A DNA stretch of 64,000 nt from Bacillota bacterium (lineage in GTDB: Bacteria > Bacillota > Clostridia > Acetivibrionales > DSM-1351): positions 1 through 64,000 of the forward strand of contig JAEYTP010000075.1 in NCBI GenBank assembly GCA_023433945.1. Direction: 5' to 3'. Both the position numbers and the translations under genes were made by a program. A model generated the notes under the pieces. It had not been told where the DNA came from, did not search any database, and was given only the letters and a program-made list of their open reading frames with translations. Below, piece after piece: positions 26,592 to 36,711 of the stretch (positions are counted from its first letter, which is position 1; every line of letters begins with the position of its first letter).

Positions 26592-27294
26592 GTGATTTAT
26601 CTCCTTTTCGTTTTGATGATTCCCATATTCATCCATCCGAAAATGGGTAACTTTAATACACCCCATGTGTCCTGGGCTTTTATGAATTTTGGCAATAGGA
26701 AAGAAAGGCCTCCTATGTTGCCGAATTCATATGTTTTCAGTTGTTACTGCTTTTTAGGAAATTTTATCGCCGTCGATCGTCGGCTTATTGAATTGCTGAC
26801 TTATTCTTCACTCTTTTTTCACAGGTTTCTTCACTCTGTCAATTTGTCTATACTGCTTGTATTATCACATTGCATTCAACCCCTTTTCAAGTATTTTGAT
26901 GAATTTGTATCCCTTTACCCGAATTTTAACATCATTCATCCTCTCAAATCAAATTCTACTCAACTATTTTTGTAATTCCAATTTGGGAAGCATTTTGTGG
27001 TAACCGATGATTTGATTATAGTAAATACAGAATATAAAGTCTACTTTTACTCAACAATAATCACACATTTTCCTAAAACAAAAAAACAGCCGCTACAAAG
27101 TCTTAAAAGCTTTGAAACGACTAGGTTACACGTCTTTCGTCTAATCTTTCGGTCTTAAACAGCCACATTCCCGTCCGCCGAGACGTATAGTCTATGCAAG
27201 TTCAACGCCTGCCGTATCCGCGGCTGTATCTGGCTGGTCTGCTGACAATATACAGGGATATTAAGCTACCCTATAATCTGCATCTAAATACAAT
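26592..27294. other. 700-bp gap without a recognisable gene
   Basis: On the minus strand TTGAAA (26885-26890), 18 bp and GATAAT (26861-26866, with an extended TG) could be the promoter of the broken element genes at 24.5-26.6 kb. The part at 27100-27260 is more GC-rich and may be mobile-element debris; no protein motif is convincing there. Nothing else seen. Confidence 0.45.
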
Positions 27295-28980
27295 TCATAT
27301 CAGTTCTATTTTTTCTTTACCAATATGTTCCACGTGAATTCCATTATTTTTAAACTTCAATATATATTTTTTTAATGATTTTGGATAATTATGAAACAAT
27401 ACTGTTTTAATACTTTGGCTGTTCCATTCTAATATAGTATTTGTTAAATCTTCTTCAGTGGAATGAAAGCTCCAATCGGGCGATGATACCCTTATAACAG
27501 ATCGAGGCTTGACCTGCGACAATTCAATTGGAATTGATGATTTTAATGTCCAAGGTCCTACCAATGCTATATCAGCACCAAACAACCGTTTAGATAGGCT
27601 TTCACAATCTTTAACACCAAGCATCGTACTAAATATTACTACATTTTCATCAAAAGATATCGTATCTATTGCAGATAAAGGATACACCCGCTGACTTTCA
27701 ATGAAATTGAGTCTGTTGTTCCCTAAAACTCTATTGACAAATGGATCAATATTGAATTTTTTCAGAATTAAAGGTCCCCACATCGTTTTTAAAAGATTAA
27801 ATAGTGAATCATTAAGCACAAGTTTAATAGATTTTTCCTTCGATTTATTTGTCTCAATGAAAGATAATAGATATGAGTATATTAACGTCTCAATACTCGT
27901 GCTTATAAAAACAATATTTCTTTTTCGTATAGAACCCAATAAATCTTCAATTAATATGCTTGGAATATCTTCATTTGATATACTATATTCTTTTTTCCCA
28001 ATCATTGCTGCATCAATAATAACTGTTTTTTGTTTAGCAGGATCTTTTCTTATTAAGTCGTTGAGTTGTAGTCCGTATTCTAAAAAGCCATTCTTAATGC
28101 ATACATCGCCCAAGTAATATACATAATGACCTGGAAAAGCTTTATATATGTATCCTATTGAACCTGGTGCATGAAATATAGGGAAAAAGTCAAGAGAATT
28201 TCTAAATTCTTTTAAATATATTATCTCTTCAACCGTTATTGTACTTTTAACGATTGCATTTTTTTCCAAATCGCTAAAGTTATTAAGGTTGATTATATGC
28301 TCAAGTGTCGTTTCAGACATAATCACTGGTATTTTGTGTTCTTTAATTATTTGTAGAAGCCCATATGAATGATCTTTGTGAAAATGAGAAATACATACAG
28401 CTTTTAAATTACATTGTTCTGGTATTTCAACTCCAAACCCTGTATCAAATAGAATACTACCTTCTTGACATTCTAATAAAGACGCATTTGCATCTTCACA
28501 ATTTGAAATATCAGTAAGTCTTAAAGGTTTACCTAAACACAAGTTTTCAATCCTTGGTGTCCTAATATTATTATTTTTCATAATCGTCTTGTATACTGGT
28601 TTTGTTATTTCTGCACGGCTTCCGACAATATAAGGATACCAACCTGTATATGAAGTAATTTTTTCTCTTTCCGAAAATAAAAAATCTCTAATGTATGCAT
28701 TTGGCTTTAAATGAACAATTGCTAATCTAAACTGGAATCCATTTTTAAATCGACTATTGTCTTTCCAGATGTAGTCATAGAATCGTATCATATCAATTTC
28801 AAGAAAAACTTTGGGGTAAGATTTTTCTATAAAAAACAAAAATTCCTCTATGATATAAGGTTTTTTATCAAACTTCTCAAGAGCTATTATTGCTCTTTTC
28901 AATGATCCAAAATATGGTTTTGTAATTATTTCATAATATAAATGTTTGTAATTTTTACATAATCGCTTCACAAATATCAA
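27295..28980 (-). CDS. Metallo-beta-lactamase-fold protein with beta-CASP-like C-terminus
   Basis: 561 residues. A unique N-terminal part (1-160) precedes an MBL core: LLECQEGSILFDTGFG, CISHFHKDHSYG with HxHxDH (199-204), FHAPGSIGY (His 270) and VYYLGDV (Asp 292), enough for a two-metal site. The tail has FISTSIETLIYSYLL and WSFHSTEEDLTNTILEWN with VLFHNYP, the pattern of beta-CASP/RMMBL proteins that act on RNA or DNA. A nuclease role is inferred. It follows the type I restriction operon and DUF45 peptidase on the same strand, 72 bp after the latter, with a weak TTG/GTG start. AT-richer than hsd, so it may have joined separately. Confidence 0.72.
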   Translation of the reverse strand: MIFVKRLCKNYKHLYYEIITKPYFGSLKRAIIALEKFDKKPYIIEEFLFFIEKSYPKVFLEIDMIRFYDYIWKDNSRFKNGFQFRLAIVHLKPNAYIRDFLFSEREKITSYTGWYPYIVGSRAEITKPVYKTIMKNNNIRTPRIENLCLGKPLRLTDISNCEDANASLLECQEGSILFDTGFGVEIPEQCNLKAVCISHFHKDHSYGLLQIIKEHKIPVIMSETTLEHIINLNNFSDLEKNAIVKSTITVEEIIYLKEFRNSLDFFPIFHAPGSIGYIYKAFPGHYVYYLGDVCIKNGFLEYGLQLNDLIRKDPAKQKTVIIDAAMIGKKEYSISNEDIPSILIEDLLGSIRKRNIVFISTSIETLIYSYLLSFIETNKSKEKSIKLVLNDSLFNLLKTMWGPLILKKFNIDPFVNRVLGNNRLNFIESQRVYPLSAIDTISFDENVVIFSTMLGVKDCESLSKRLFGADIALVGPWTLKSSIPIELSQVKPRSVIRVSSPDWSFHSTEEDLTNTILEWNSQSIKTVLFHNYPKSLKKYILKFKNNGIHVEHIGKEKIELI

Positions 28981-29052
28981 CCCCAGTATCTTTTTATTTA
29001 GACCCCAAATGCTTTTTTAGTCAATTAGTAAATTGGAGTCAAAAATCAATTA

Positions 29053-29772
29053 TTACAAATCCATCTTGATCCCGTTATTCTTCAGCCATTCTTTCCTGCT
29101 GCTGTAATCAGGCAGCACCGCAGCAACGATATCCCAGAACTTCTGTAAATGGCCATGTTCCAGCAAGTGGGCCATCTCGTGAACCACGATGTAATCCAGA
29201 ACAGGCGATGGGGCCATGATGCTCTTCCAGTTGAACAGCAGCTCACCCTTGCTAGTACAGCTGGCCCAACGCTTTTGCTGATCTTTGACCCGTATTTCCG
29301 TCGGCTTAACATGAAATTTGCTCTGATAAAGCTTCACTCTTTCCCTGATCTTCTCCAGGGCTTTTTGCTTATACCACTCCTCAAGAGCCTTGTGTATCTG
29401 TGCTTCATCCTTGGCTGCTACCGTAACCTGGAACTTTCCATTGATGAGCCCTACTCTTGGACGTTCAATCCCAGGCTCAACTATCACCTGCATAGAGTAA
29501 TTCCGCCCCAGGTACATGAGCGACTCTCCATTGACCATTTCTCTCCTAATAGGAATATATGCCATATCCCGCATAGCAAAAAGCCTCTGGACAATCCAAC
29601 TGGCTCTGCTCCTGACCTTATTCAGGATGGCTTCCTCGGTCGCACCTTCTGGAGCCACAACATGAACCAAATCAGGAGGCTCAACACTAATCTCCATCGT
29701 CTTCCGTCTGGAGGAATATGTAACATCATATATAATTGTCTTTGTCCCATACTGAAAGGACATCTTCATCAT
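29053..29772 (-). CDS. YgjP/DUF45-family zinc metallopeptidase linked to type I restriction
   Basis: 239 residues with the family pattern: YDVTYSSRRKTMEISV at the start, KRWASCTSKGELLFNW and the zinc motif YIVVHEMAHLLEHGHLQKFW (HExxH at 198-202, third His 207). Such DUF45 proteins are often found next to hsdR; target unknown. It starts 9 bp after the hsdR stop, so it is translated from the same transcript. Confidence 0.88.
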   Translation of the reverse strand: MMKMSFQYGTKTIIYDVTYSSRRKTMEISVEPPDLVHVVAPEGATEEAILNKVRSRASWIVQRLFAMRDMAYIPIRREMVNGESLMYLGRNYSMQVIVEPGIERPRVGLINGKFQVTVAAKDEAQIHKALEEWYKQKALEKIRERVKLYQSKFHVKPTEIRVKDQQKRWASCTSKGELLFNWKSIMAPSPVLDYIVVHEMAHLLEHGHLQKFWDIVAAVLPDYSSRKEWLKNNGIKMDL

Positions 29773-29781
29773 CTATCAACC

Positions 29782-32700
29782 TCAATCTATAACGGCATAG
29801 TGCTTCTTTGCCAGCATTAGTAGTGGCTGCACAAGCTGTTTCCTGACATTTATCTTAATTTGTTTAAAGTACTGTGTATTGAGCAGCATGTAGATGGACC
29901 GTTCAATATCCCCTGTCTTTGTCAGGTTAGTCGTCCAGTCCACAACATAATTTTGTCGGATAATGTCGGCAACATCCTTTGCAATGCCTTTAGAGAGCTC
30001 AATCACATCATGGCTTATGTATTCTGCTGCATCTTCCTTTACACTGCTTGCTGATGTTTCTTCCGTATCAGTCAAATACTTCTTTACAGTTTCAAAGAAA
30101 GCATATTCTTCCACAGACAATCCCAGAGCTTTCGCTTCATACTGCTCGCCCTTTTCCATGTGTCCATTCACAAATTCCTCAAGCTGCTTCTTTCGTTCTA
30201 CCCAGTTGTTCTTGGTTTCCTCCAGAAGCTGCTGCAACTTTTCCAATAGACTTGTATAATAAACAGGGTTGTCATCCATTTTGACATGAATGACATTTTT
30301 AATGGCATGTTCCATAGCAGAGGCTACGGCTTCATCGGACTTAAGCGTTTTCATTTTAGAAGAGAAATCAGAATCGAACAGCGTCACAGGAGCAATCCAC
30401 TGTCGGACGCCAAGAGACTCCAGATGCTCCGAAATAAGCTTCCTGACCTTTTCCCCACAGTCGGCAATATCCAATTCCTTCCCAGGCTCAAAGCGGGCTT
30501 TCGCCGCTGCTCTGATATATCCCAGCCAACGCAGGTCATTAATGTGCTCGGTCGGAACATGGGCGGGCAGGATCTGCTCCATGGCTGAAGCAAATCGCTT
30601 ATAAGCAAGCTCAAACTCGGCACGTTTGTCCTCGGGCTCCATTTTTTTGACCAAGGCATCCAGATCATCTTTCTCTACGCCGACAAACATAGCCATAACA
30701 GCTTCACGGTACGACAGCATTTGTTTATATATAGAATCCAACGACTCCATGGGCTGCCCCAGCTCCTCACGATCGAAGATGGCCAGAGCCTCCTCCAAAA
30801 AGGCTGTGACACCGAAGTAGTCTACCACATAGCCACACTTTTTCTTTTCACCACAGGTTCGGTTGACACGAGCAATAGCCTGAAGTAATCCATGCTCCTT
30901 AAGAGGCCTGTCCAGATACATGACCTGCTCGATAGGGGCATCAAACCCCGTCAGCAGCATGTCCTTGACAATTAGGAAGGCCAGGTTGTCCTTATCCAAA
31001 GGCTTGGTGAACCGTTTGATAATGCCGTCCTGCTCTTCCTTGGTTGTAAAATGTGCCTTCAAATGCGGCGGGTCATTCAAGTTGCCCGAGAAGATGACCT
31101 TTACCTCCAGCTCTTCACCAGTAATAGCCTTCATATGCTTGTTCAGGGCATTATAATACTTCACGCAGGCATCACGGGACACGCAGACCACCTGGGCCTT
31201 GAAGCCATTGGGAAAAATCTGTTCTTTGTAATGCTGAAGCAGATCCTTTGCGATATCCTCTACCCTGTTGTCAGCTTCTACAATGGATCGCTTATTGGCA
31301 TATCTCTGCTTGATGGCTTCTTTTTCATCATCGGACTTATCCTCAAAAGCCTGGTCAAACAATCCCTCCAGCGTATCTGCTTTAATATGCAGGTCAGGGC
31401 GACGGCCTTCGTAAACAATTTTGACGGTTGCTCCGTCATCCACTGCCTGCTGGATAGTGTATTTATCGATATAACTCCCGAAGGTACGTGGGGTCGATTT
31501 GTCTTCTTTGTCAATCGGAGTTCCAGTAAAACCGACAAAAGCGGCATTCGGCAGAGCATCCCTCATACTTTTAGCCATGCCTGTATACTGGCTGCGATGG
31601 GCTTCATCCGCCAGGACAATCACATTAGACTTGGTAGTTAGGACTGGGAATTCCTTCTCAAACAACAGAGCAGATTTCTGCTTGCTGTCGTTCATAATTT
31701 CTGAAGCTTCTTTTTCTGACTGGAACTTATGGATAGTAGTCATAATGATCTGTGGCTGTGCCTTGGAAAGCAAGTCCTTCATCTCGCTGACAGATTCAGC
31801 TCGGACAGGGGTAGTGATGCTAGAAAGTGTTCGCACAAAGGTATTGTAAATCTGCTTGTCCAAGTCGACACGGTCAGTAACTACAACAATTGTGGCATCC
31901 ATCAGTTTGGAAACTCGGCGGATCTTGCGAGCCAAGAACACCATGGTCAGAGATTTTCCCGACCCCTGGGTATGCCAGACTACCCCACCACGGTTGACAG
32001 AGTCCTTTCCATGAATCAACCTATCCAGTGCCTTGTTGACCGCTCGATACTGCTGATAACGGCAGAGCTTCTTGACCTTGATGCCCGTTTCGCTGTCGAC
32101 TTCAAAGAGCAGGAAGTTCCGCATCACATCCAGAAGGTTCTTCTTTTCCAGCAGTCCCTGTAGAAACAAATTTTGTCCGTTATTTCCCACATCCTCAATG
32201 GATTCCTTCTTAAAGGGATATGGATCTTTCCACTCGACGTATTGACCATACTTGGAACTAATCGTTCCCGCATAAGCATGGTATTTGTTCAAAATTCCAG
32301 TAAAAAAGTTGGTATAGAACAGCCTTGGTACACCCTCAACCTTCTCTGAACCACGGGCATCCATATATCGGCGGAGCTGCTCATAGGCCTGATGCTTGCC
32401 CATTTTTTCATTTTTACTCTGTTCCAGAAAAGGTGATTTGCACTCAAGAACCACCACTGGAATACCGTTGACGAACAACACAATGTCAGGAATAGCATTT
32501 TCATTGTGCCCCTGAATTTTGAACTGCCGTGTCACCAGAAATTCATTGTTGCTCGGATTCTCCCAGTCTATGAATGTCACGGTGTGATACTTCTTCTGTC
32601 CACTCCCATCCAGATCCTGATCCAGAGCGAGGGTCAGGTTTACAAGGACATCATAAATCTTTTCGTTGATCTCCAGGAGATTGGTTCCCAGGTTTTCAGG

Positions 32701-32931
32701 GCGAGCTAAAAGCCGAACCGCTTTGTTGATATTACCTTCATCCATCCATGGATTAAGCCGTTTCAACGAACGTTCCAGCCGTTTGACCAGAATCACTTCC
32801 GTCACGGAATCCCTCTCTCCCTGTTCAGGATTCAGCTTGTCCCCATTCACAAATTCATAGCCCAGTTTATCTTTTATATAATGCATAGCTGGTAGCTCAA
32901 CCAGCGTTTCTTCATTGCCGAGGTATGACAT
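29782..32931 (-). CDS. hsdR: Type I restriction endonuclease subunit R
   Basis: 1049 residues; translocating ATPase and nuclease of a type I R-M complex. Seen: nuclease PD-(D/E)xK as PDIVLFVNGIPVVVLECKS (148-166), Walker A VVWHTQGSGKSLTMVF (318-333), DEAHRSQY (near 440), FVGFTGTPI (motif III), LLTGFDAP and ARVNRTCG (motif VI). Helical C-terminal part for subunit contacts. All motifs intact, full length. AGAGGTGAAGAC precedes ATG, 14 bp after the hsdS stop. GC content is clearly higher than in flanking genes, which suggests transfer. Confidence 0.96.
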   Translation of the reverse strand: MSYLGNEETLVELPAMHYIKDKLGYEFVNGDKLNPEQGERDSVTEVILVKRLERSLKRLNPWMDEGNINKAVRLLARPENLGTNLLEINEKIYDVLVNLTLALDQDLDGSGQKKYHTVTFIDWENPSNNEFLVTRQFKIQGHNENAIPDIVLFVNGIPVVVLECKSPFLEQSKNEKMGKHQAYEQLRRYMDARGSEKVEGVPRLFYTNFFTGILNKYHAYAGTISSKYGQYVEWKDPYPFKKESIEDVGNNGQNLFLQGLLEKKNLLDVMRNFLLFEVDSETGIKVKKLCRYQQYRAVNKALDRLIHGKDSVNRGGVVWHTQGSGKSLTMVFLARKIRRVSKLMDATIVVVTDRVDLDKQIYNTFVRTLSSITTPVRAESVSEMKDLLSKAQPQIIMTTIHKFQSEKEASEIMNDSKQKSALLFEKEFPVLTTKSNVIVLADEAHRSQYTGMAKSMRDALPNAAFVGFTGTPIDKEDKSTPRTFGSYIDKYTIQQAVDDGATVKIVYEGRRPDLHIKADTLEGLFDQAFEDKSDDEKEAIKQRYANKRSIVEADNRVEDIAKDLLQHYKEQIFPNGFKAQVVCVSRDACVKYYNALNKHMKAITGEELEVKVIFSGNLNDPPHLKAHFTTKEEQDGIIKRFTKPLDKDNLAFLIVKDMLLTGFDAPIEQVMYLDRPLKEHGLLQAIARVNRTCGEKKKCGYVVDYFGVTAFLEEALAIFDREELGQPMESLDSIYKQMLSYREAVMAMFVGVEKDDLDALVKKMEPEDKRAEFELAYKRFASAMEQILPAHVPTEHINDLRWLGYIRAAAKARFEPGKELDIADCGEKVRKLISEHLESLGVRQWIAPVTLFDSDFSSKMKTLKSDEAVASAMEHAIKNVIHVKMDDNPVYYTSLLEKLQQLLEETKNNWVERKKQLEEFVNGHMEKGEQYEAKALGLSVEEYAFFETVKKYLTDTEETSASSVKEDAAEYISHDVIELSKGIAKDVADIIRQNYVVDWTTNLTKTGDIERSIYMLLNTQYFKQIKINVRKQLVQPLLMLAKKHYAVID

Positions 32932-32945
32932 GTCTTCACCTCTGT

Positions 32946-34190
32946 CTATTTTACTCGTATTATCCCAGTAAGTAATTTCTGCATCAATTCTTTCTTTGAT
33001 TCAAACAATTTCTGCTTTATTGCACATGTCTTATATATTCTTTCATCAACAGCCGATAAGATATTTGCAATCTTAATTTGCTCTTCAATAGCAGGAATGG
33101 GGATTTTAATTTTCATTACTTCATTTTTTGAGATATTATACCTTGTTGACCCTTGGCCTAATACACTCATTATTTTTCTAATTCTCGCTCCCCGAAATAA
33201 GTATTGTGCAAATTCAGGTATCAACATATTTAAGTTAAATAGCCTATATCCAAAACAGAAACTGTTAAGGTATAATTCGTCTACTCTATCAAGCATCACT
33301 GAACTCATACCAACTTCTTCAGGTGTTTCAGATGAAGTTGTAAAAAGCACATCTCCATATTCTACTCTATTTTGGTTTTCTCCGTCTTCGATACTTACAT
33401 ACTCAAAACCGTTTATATCGATTTTTGAATTCCCAAAAACGTTCTTATATGTTATGAAAGGCTTACCTTTACCAAAATCATCCTTGGTTTTACCAGATAA
33501 TCCATTATATGTGCTACCCATTGTACCTAAAGTCATTACTTCCCACCCTTTAGGTATCCGCCCTATTTCCGTATCCCTAAATTCGGTATGCCCAATCCCC
33601 TTCGTCAGAAGCTTCTGCATCAATCCTTTTTTGAGTTCCTTTGATTTTTCGATCAATGCATAGGTTTGTTCGATTTGTTGGTCAACGTTGGAGAGGATGT
33701 CTGCGATTTTTTGCTGTTCAGCAAATGTAGGAATTGCTATTGGCAGAGCTCTCAATTCTTCAAGACGAATGCCCTTAACAGTAGAGCCTTTACCCATTGA
33801 TCCAATATTTTTTGATTGGTTTAGAAACCAATGAAGCAAATATCTTGTATCAATGTTATCTTTGGGAAATAACGCTTTTAAGTCTTGATTTATAGCCATA
33901 TCAGCGGTATTAATAAAGCCCCTTCCCAGACCCATTCTTGTTGCCACAATAATTTTTCCTGTAGGAATAAGATTTGATGCACTATTCTTTATTGCATCAA
34001 GAGTAATATGTTCAATCGTATCATCTTTATAGAATTTGTTATCTAAATCTTTAACTGTTGCCCATGGTATTTCCCCTTGATAAAAGTGTTCGTTATCACG
34101 TGACGGAGTCCCTCCCCCAACAATTCTATTTAAGCAGTTGCCTAATGTTTCTGGTATCCACTCCTGTGGTATCTCTCCAAGCTCGGTCAT
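32946..34190 (-). CDS. hsdS: Type I restriction specificity subunit S
   Basis: Two target-recognition domains, each followed by the conserved helix: FAEQQKIADILSNVDQQIEQ (near 170) and EEQIKIANILSAVDERIYK (near 385). First domain starts LGEIPQEWIPETLGNCL, second IGRIPKGWEVMTLGTMG. I choose the ATG at 34188-34190 (MTELGEIP) with AGAAGGATATAAA upstream; a start at 34217 adds nine residues. 414 residues, both halves whole, so a bipartite DNA target is expected; the target cannot be read off. Recognition domains are AT-richer than hsdM and hsdR, as is common for exchanged hsdS genes. Confidence 0.93.
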   Translation of the reverse strand: MTELGEIPQEWIPETLGNCLNRIVGGGTPSRDNEHFYQGEIPWATVKDLDNKFYKDDTIEHITLDAIKNSASNLIPTGKIIVATRMGLGRGFINTADMAINQDLKALFPKDNIDTRYLLHWFLNQSKNIGSMGKGSTVKGIRLEELRALPIAIPTFAEQQKIADILSNVDQQIEQTYALIEKSKELKKGLMQKLLTKGIGHTEFRDTEIGRIPKGWEVMTLGTMGSTYNGLSGKTKDDFGKGKPFITYKNVFGNSKIDINGFEYVSIEDGENQNRVEYGDVLFTTSSETPEEVGMSSVMLDRVDELYLNSFCFGYRLFNLNMLIPEFAQYLFRGARIRKIMSVLGQGSTRYNISKNEVMKIKIPIPAIEEQIKIANILSAVDERIYKTCAIKQKLFESKKELMQKLLTGIIRVK

Positions 34191-34203
34191 TTTATATCCT
34201 TCT

Positions 34204-34446
34204 CTACTCATTTTCATCCACCCACTCTATTCCAGTAGTTTCCTTCAAAATCTGCCGTGCTGCTTCTTCCTTGTCCTCAACTTTACTGGTTTCTCCGAAA
34301 AAACATGCTCCCTTGCTTTCAATCCACTGAAGCATTTCGTCCAGGAATTTTTCCCAGTTAGCACCTGCTGGGATTGTTATAGCCCCGTTTATATAAAAAG
34401 AGTTATCGCCTATTACATCATTCTCTTCAAATTTGTCTTTATCCAT
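34204..34446 (-). CDS. Small acidic protein encoded between hsdM and hsdS
   Basis: 80 residues from ATG 34444-34446 (MDKDKFEENDVIG), five bases after the hsdM stop with AAGGGATTTG upstream. Contains YINGAITIPAGANWEKFLDE and WIESKGACFFGETS. It ends beyond the hsdS start region, so coupling is likely. I recognise no family; the pattern ITIPAGANWEKFLDEM reads like a compact alpha/beta fold. A modulator of the R-M complex is possible by position only. Confidence 0.68.
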   Translation of the reverse strand: MDKDKFEENDVIGDNSFYINGAITIPAGANWEKFLDEMLQWIESKGACFFGETSKVEDKEEAARQILKETTGIEWVDENE

Positions 34447-34450
34447 ACAA

Positions 34451-35968
34451 TCAAATCCCTTCGAATCCCAGTTCTTCAAGATAACCATTGAGCTTTTCTT
34501 CTGTATTCACAATATCCATCTTCAAATCCCGAATATCCTGCAAAACCTGCTCAATGTCTATTTCCTCTTCCTCCTCGGAGGTATCCACATAGCGGCTGAT
34601 ATTGAGGTTATAATCATTCTCCTTGATGGTAGTCAGGCTCACCACGGCAGAGAATTTCTCCTGGTCTTCAAAAGCATAGAACGCCTTGGTGATGGCTTCA
34701 ATATCCTCCTCCCGCAGTTTGTTCTTATTCCCATTCTTCACGAAGCCTTGGCTGGCTTCTATAAAGAGAATTTTTCCTTTACGCTCCTGTGTTTTGTTCT
34801 TGTTAATAATTAATAGTGCCGCAGGAATACCTGTGCCGTAGAAAATGTTATTTGGCAATCCAATAACTGCTTCAATTAGGTCATCTTTCACAAATCCTTC
34901 ACGGATTTTCCCTTCTGCCCCGCCACGGAACAATACACCATGTGGGACAACCGTTCCCATCTTTCCCTTTGCATTAAGACTGGCGACCATATGGGTCACA
35001 AACGCCAGATCACCGTAGCTTTGCGGCGGAACACCGTAAACAAAACGATGGTATGGGTCGGCCATGGCTTCTTCATAACCCCAGTTTTTCAGAGAAAACG
35101 GCGGATTTGCCAGCACCTTGTCAAAGGTCTTTAATACGCCGCCTTCCAGGTGTATCGGATTGCGGATAGTATCACCCTTGCAGATGTCAGCCCCCTTCGC
35201 ATTATGGAAGATCATATTCATCTTGCAAATTGCCCAGGTTGACAGATTGATTTCCTGTCCGAACAAAGATAGGTTCCGAGGATTTCCACCGTGGTCACGG
35301 ACATATTCGATACTCTTGATCAGCATACCACCGCTGCCGACGGTCGGGTCATAGATTCGATCCCCTTCCTTCGGCTTCAGTATATTTACAAGTACCTGCA
35401 CCACTTCCGACGGCGTATAGAATTCGCCTCCCTTGGCTCCGCCTTCATCTGCAAACTCCTTGATGAGGTACTGATAAGCATCTCCCAGCATATCAGAGCT
35501 TTCCAAATTGTCAGTATCCAACTGCATGGCATCAAAGAGTAACAGCAGCTGTGAAAGCTTTTTGTCACTTACACGTTCTTTGTCGTTAAAATTCGTTGTA
35601 GTCAGAACACCAATCAGCTCAACGTTCTTCGGTTCATCTTCAACGGCCTTGAAGGCCTTGTCCAGTTCAGGGCCGATATTCAGATTCAGGTTTTTGAGAT
35701 TATCCCAGCGAGCCCTTTCAGGAACAAAAAACGATACATAAACCTGGGGATCTTCCAGCAGCTCGTCTACTTCTTCAGCAGGCATACCCTGCTTCAGTAA
35801 TTCTTGCTTTTTGGTTTCTCTTTCAGTCTGGAACTCGTCATTCATGCGTTTCAAAAATAAAAGATCAAAAATATAGTCCTTATACTGGGCGGCGTTCAAT
35901 TCTCCACGGAGAATATCTGCCGCTTTCCAGAGGTTTGCTTCCAGTTCTTGCAGTGTTAGTTTCGCCAT
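34451..35968 (-). CDS. hsdM: Type I restriction DNA methyltransferase subunit M
   Basis: 505 residues; N6-adenine methyltransferase. Seen: helical HsdM N-domain (LWKAADILRGELNAAQYKDY), GGEFYTPSEVVQVLVNILKP, the AdoMet loop DPTVGSGGMLIKSIEY and the catalytic ANPPFSLKNWG (N-P-P-F). C-terminal coiled coil binds HsdS. GAGAGGTAAATTGTA precedes ATG. First gene of the hsdM-small-hsdS-hsdR-DUF45 operon, complete and apparently working. Confidence 0.96.
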   Translation of the reverse strand: MAKLTLQELEANLWKAADILRGELNAAQYKDYIFDLLFLKRMNDEFQTERETKKQELLKQGMPAEEVDELLEDPQVYVSFFVPERARWDNLKNLNLNIGPELDKAFKAVEDEPKNVELIGVLTTTNFNDKERVSDKKLSQLLLLFDAMQLDTDNLESSDMLGDAYQYLIKEFADEGGAKGGEFYTPSEVVQVLVNILKPKEGDRIYDPTVGSGGMLIKSIEYVRDHGGNPRNLSLFGQEINLSTWAICKMNMIFHNAKGADICKGDTIRNPIHLEGGVLKTFDKVLANPPFSLKNWGYEEAMADPYHRFVYGVPPQSYGDLAFVTHMVASLNAKGKMGTVVPHGVLFRGGAEGKIREGFVKDDLIEAVIGLPNNIFYGTGIPAALLIINKNKTQERKGKILFIEASQGFVKNGNKNKLREEDIEAITKAFYAFEDQEKFSAVVSLTTIKENDYNLNISRYVDTSEEEEEIDIEQVLQDIRDLKMDIVNTEEKLNGYLEELGFEGI

Positions 35969-36187
35969 TACAATTTACCTCTCAAATATATATAAATTAA
36001 TTAATAAGCCAATTGTAATTTTATCACATTTTCACTATATTCTAAAGAAAATTGTCCTCAAATGCCTACAAAATACTTTATACCACCAAATCCACTGTTC
36101 TTGGACTTTTTGAGTTAAATTGAACTTGTATCCCATTCAACGGCAATATGTAGTCAATACCAGACATTTTGATTCCAAAGGAGTGTG

Positions 36188-36605
36188 ATGGCTATGCCTT
36201 ATATGTATGAAACCATAAGAGATTTCCGTTCTTTGATTGTATATCAACGAGCCAAGGAACTTGCAAATGATATATGCAAACTCTCTGACAGATTTCCGCC
36301 GTCCGAGAGATATGAAAGCACCAGCCAGATACGAAGAGCTGCGACTTCCGTCGCTGCCAATATAGCCGAGTGCAACAGTCAAATCTACCCATCAAAAGAA
36401 TTGACCTTCATTAGCACTGCCATCGGGAGCCTTACTGAAACACGCTACTGGGTAGAATTCGCCTATGATCAGGATTTCATCCCGCAATCAGGGGTACTAG
36501 CGTCTGGATGCTTTGTGCATAGAGATTACCAAGATGCTGTACGGATACATGAAGCGTGTCAAGCAAATCATAGACGCTGGCGGGCAGTTTGCTAATCATT
36601 TATAA
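36188..36605 (+). pseudogene. Four-helix-bundle (23S IVP-type) protein, frameshifted
   Basis: First frame: FRSLIVYQRAKELANDICKL, SQIRRAATSVAANIAEC and FISTAIGSLTETRYWVEFA, typical of the S23/IVP four-helix family. After DQDFIPQS the frame is wrong; the expected end lies one frame over (RLDALCIEITKMLYGYMKRV, IIDAGGQFANHL, stop at 36603-36605). Two lesions explain it: an extra G in the GGGG at 36490-36493 and TAG where CAG is expected at about 36498. Divergent from hsdM. Confidence 0.75.
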
Positions 36606-36711
36606 AAAAAATTACAAAATTTTACAAATAACATGAAAATACTTGGGATTTTTATGTAAAATTAAAGAGTCATAAAATTAACATAATTTTGAAGAAGAAG
36701 AAGTATTGAAT

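Noticed and set aside
26592..26975. 127-codon plus-strand frame
   Set aside because: No ribosome binding site, low-complexity aromatic peptide, and it faces the promoter of the minus-strand element genes.
27060..27290. End of an IS605-type transposase or guide RNA
   Set aside because: GC-rich debris with weak resemblance only; no motif could be supported.
29149..31641. Long plus-strand frames of 223 and 196 codons opposite the DUF45 and hsdR genes
   Set aside because: Antisense shadows of strong coding genes; no start signals or family motifs.
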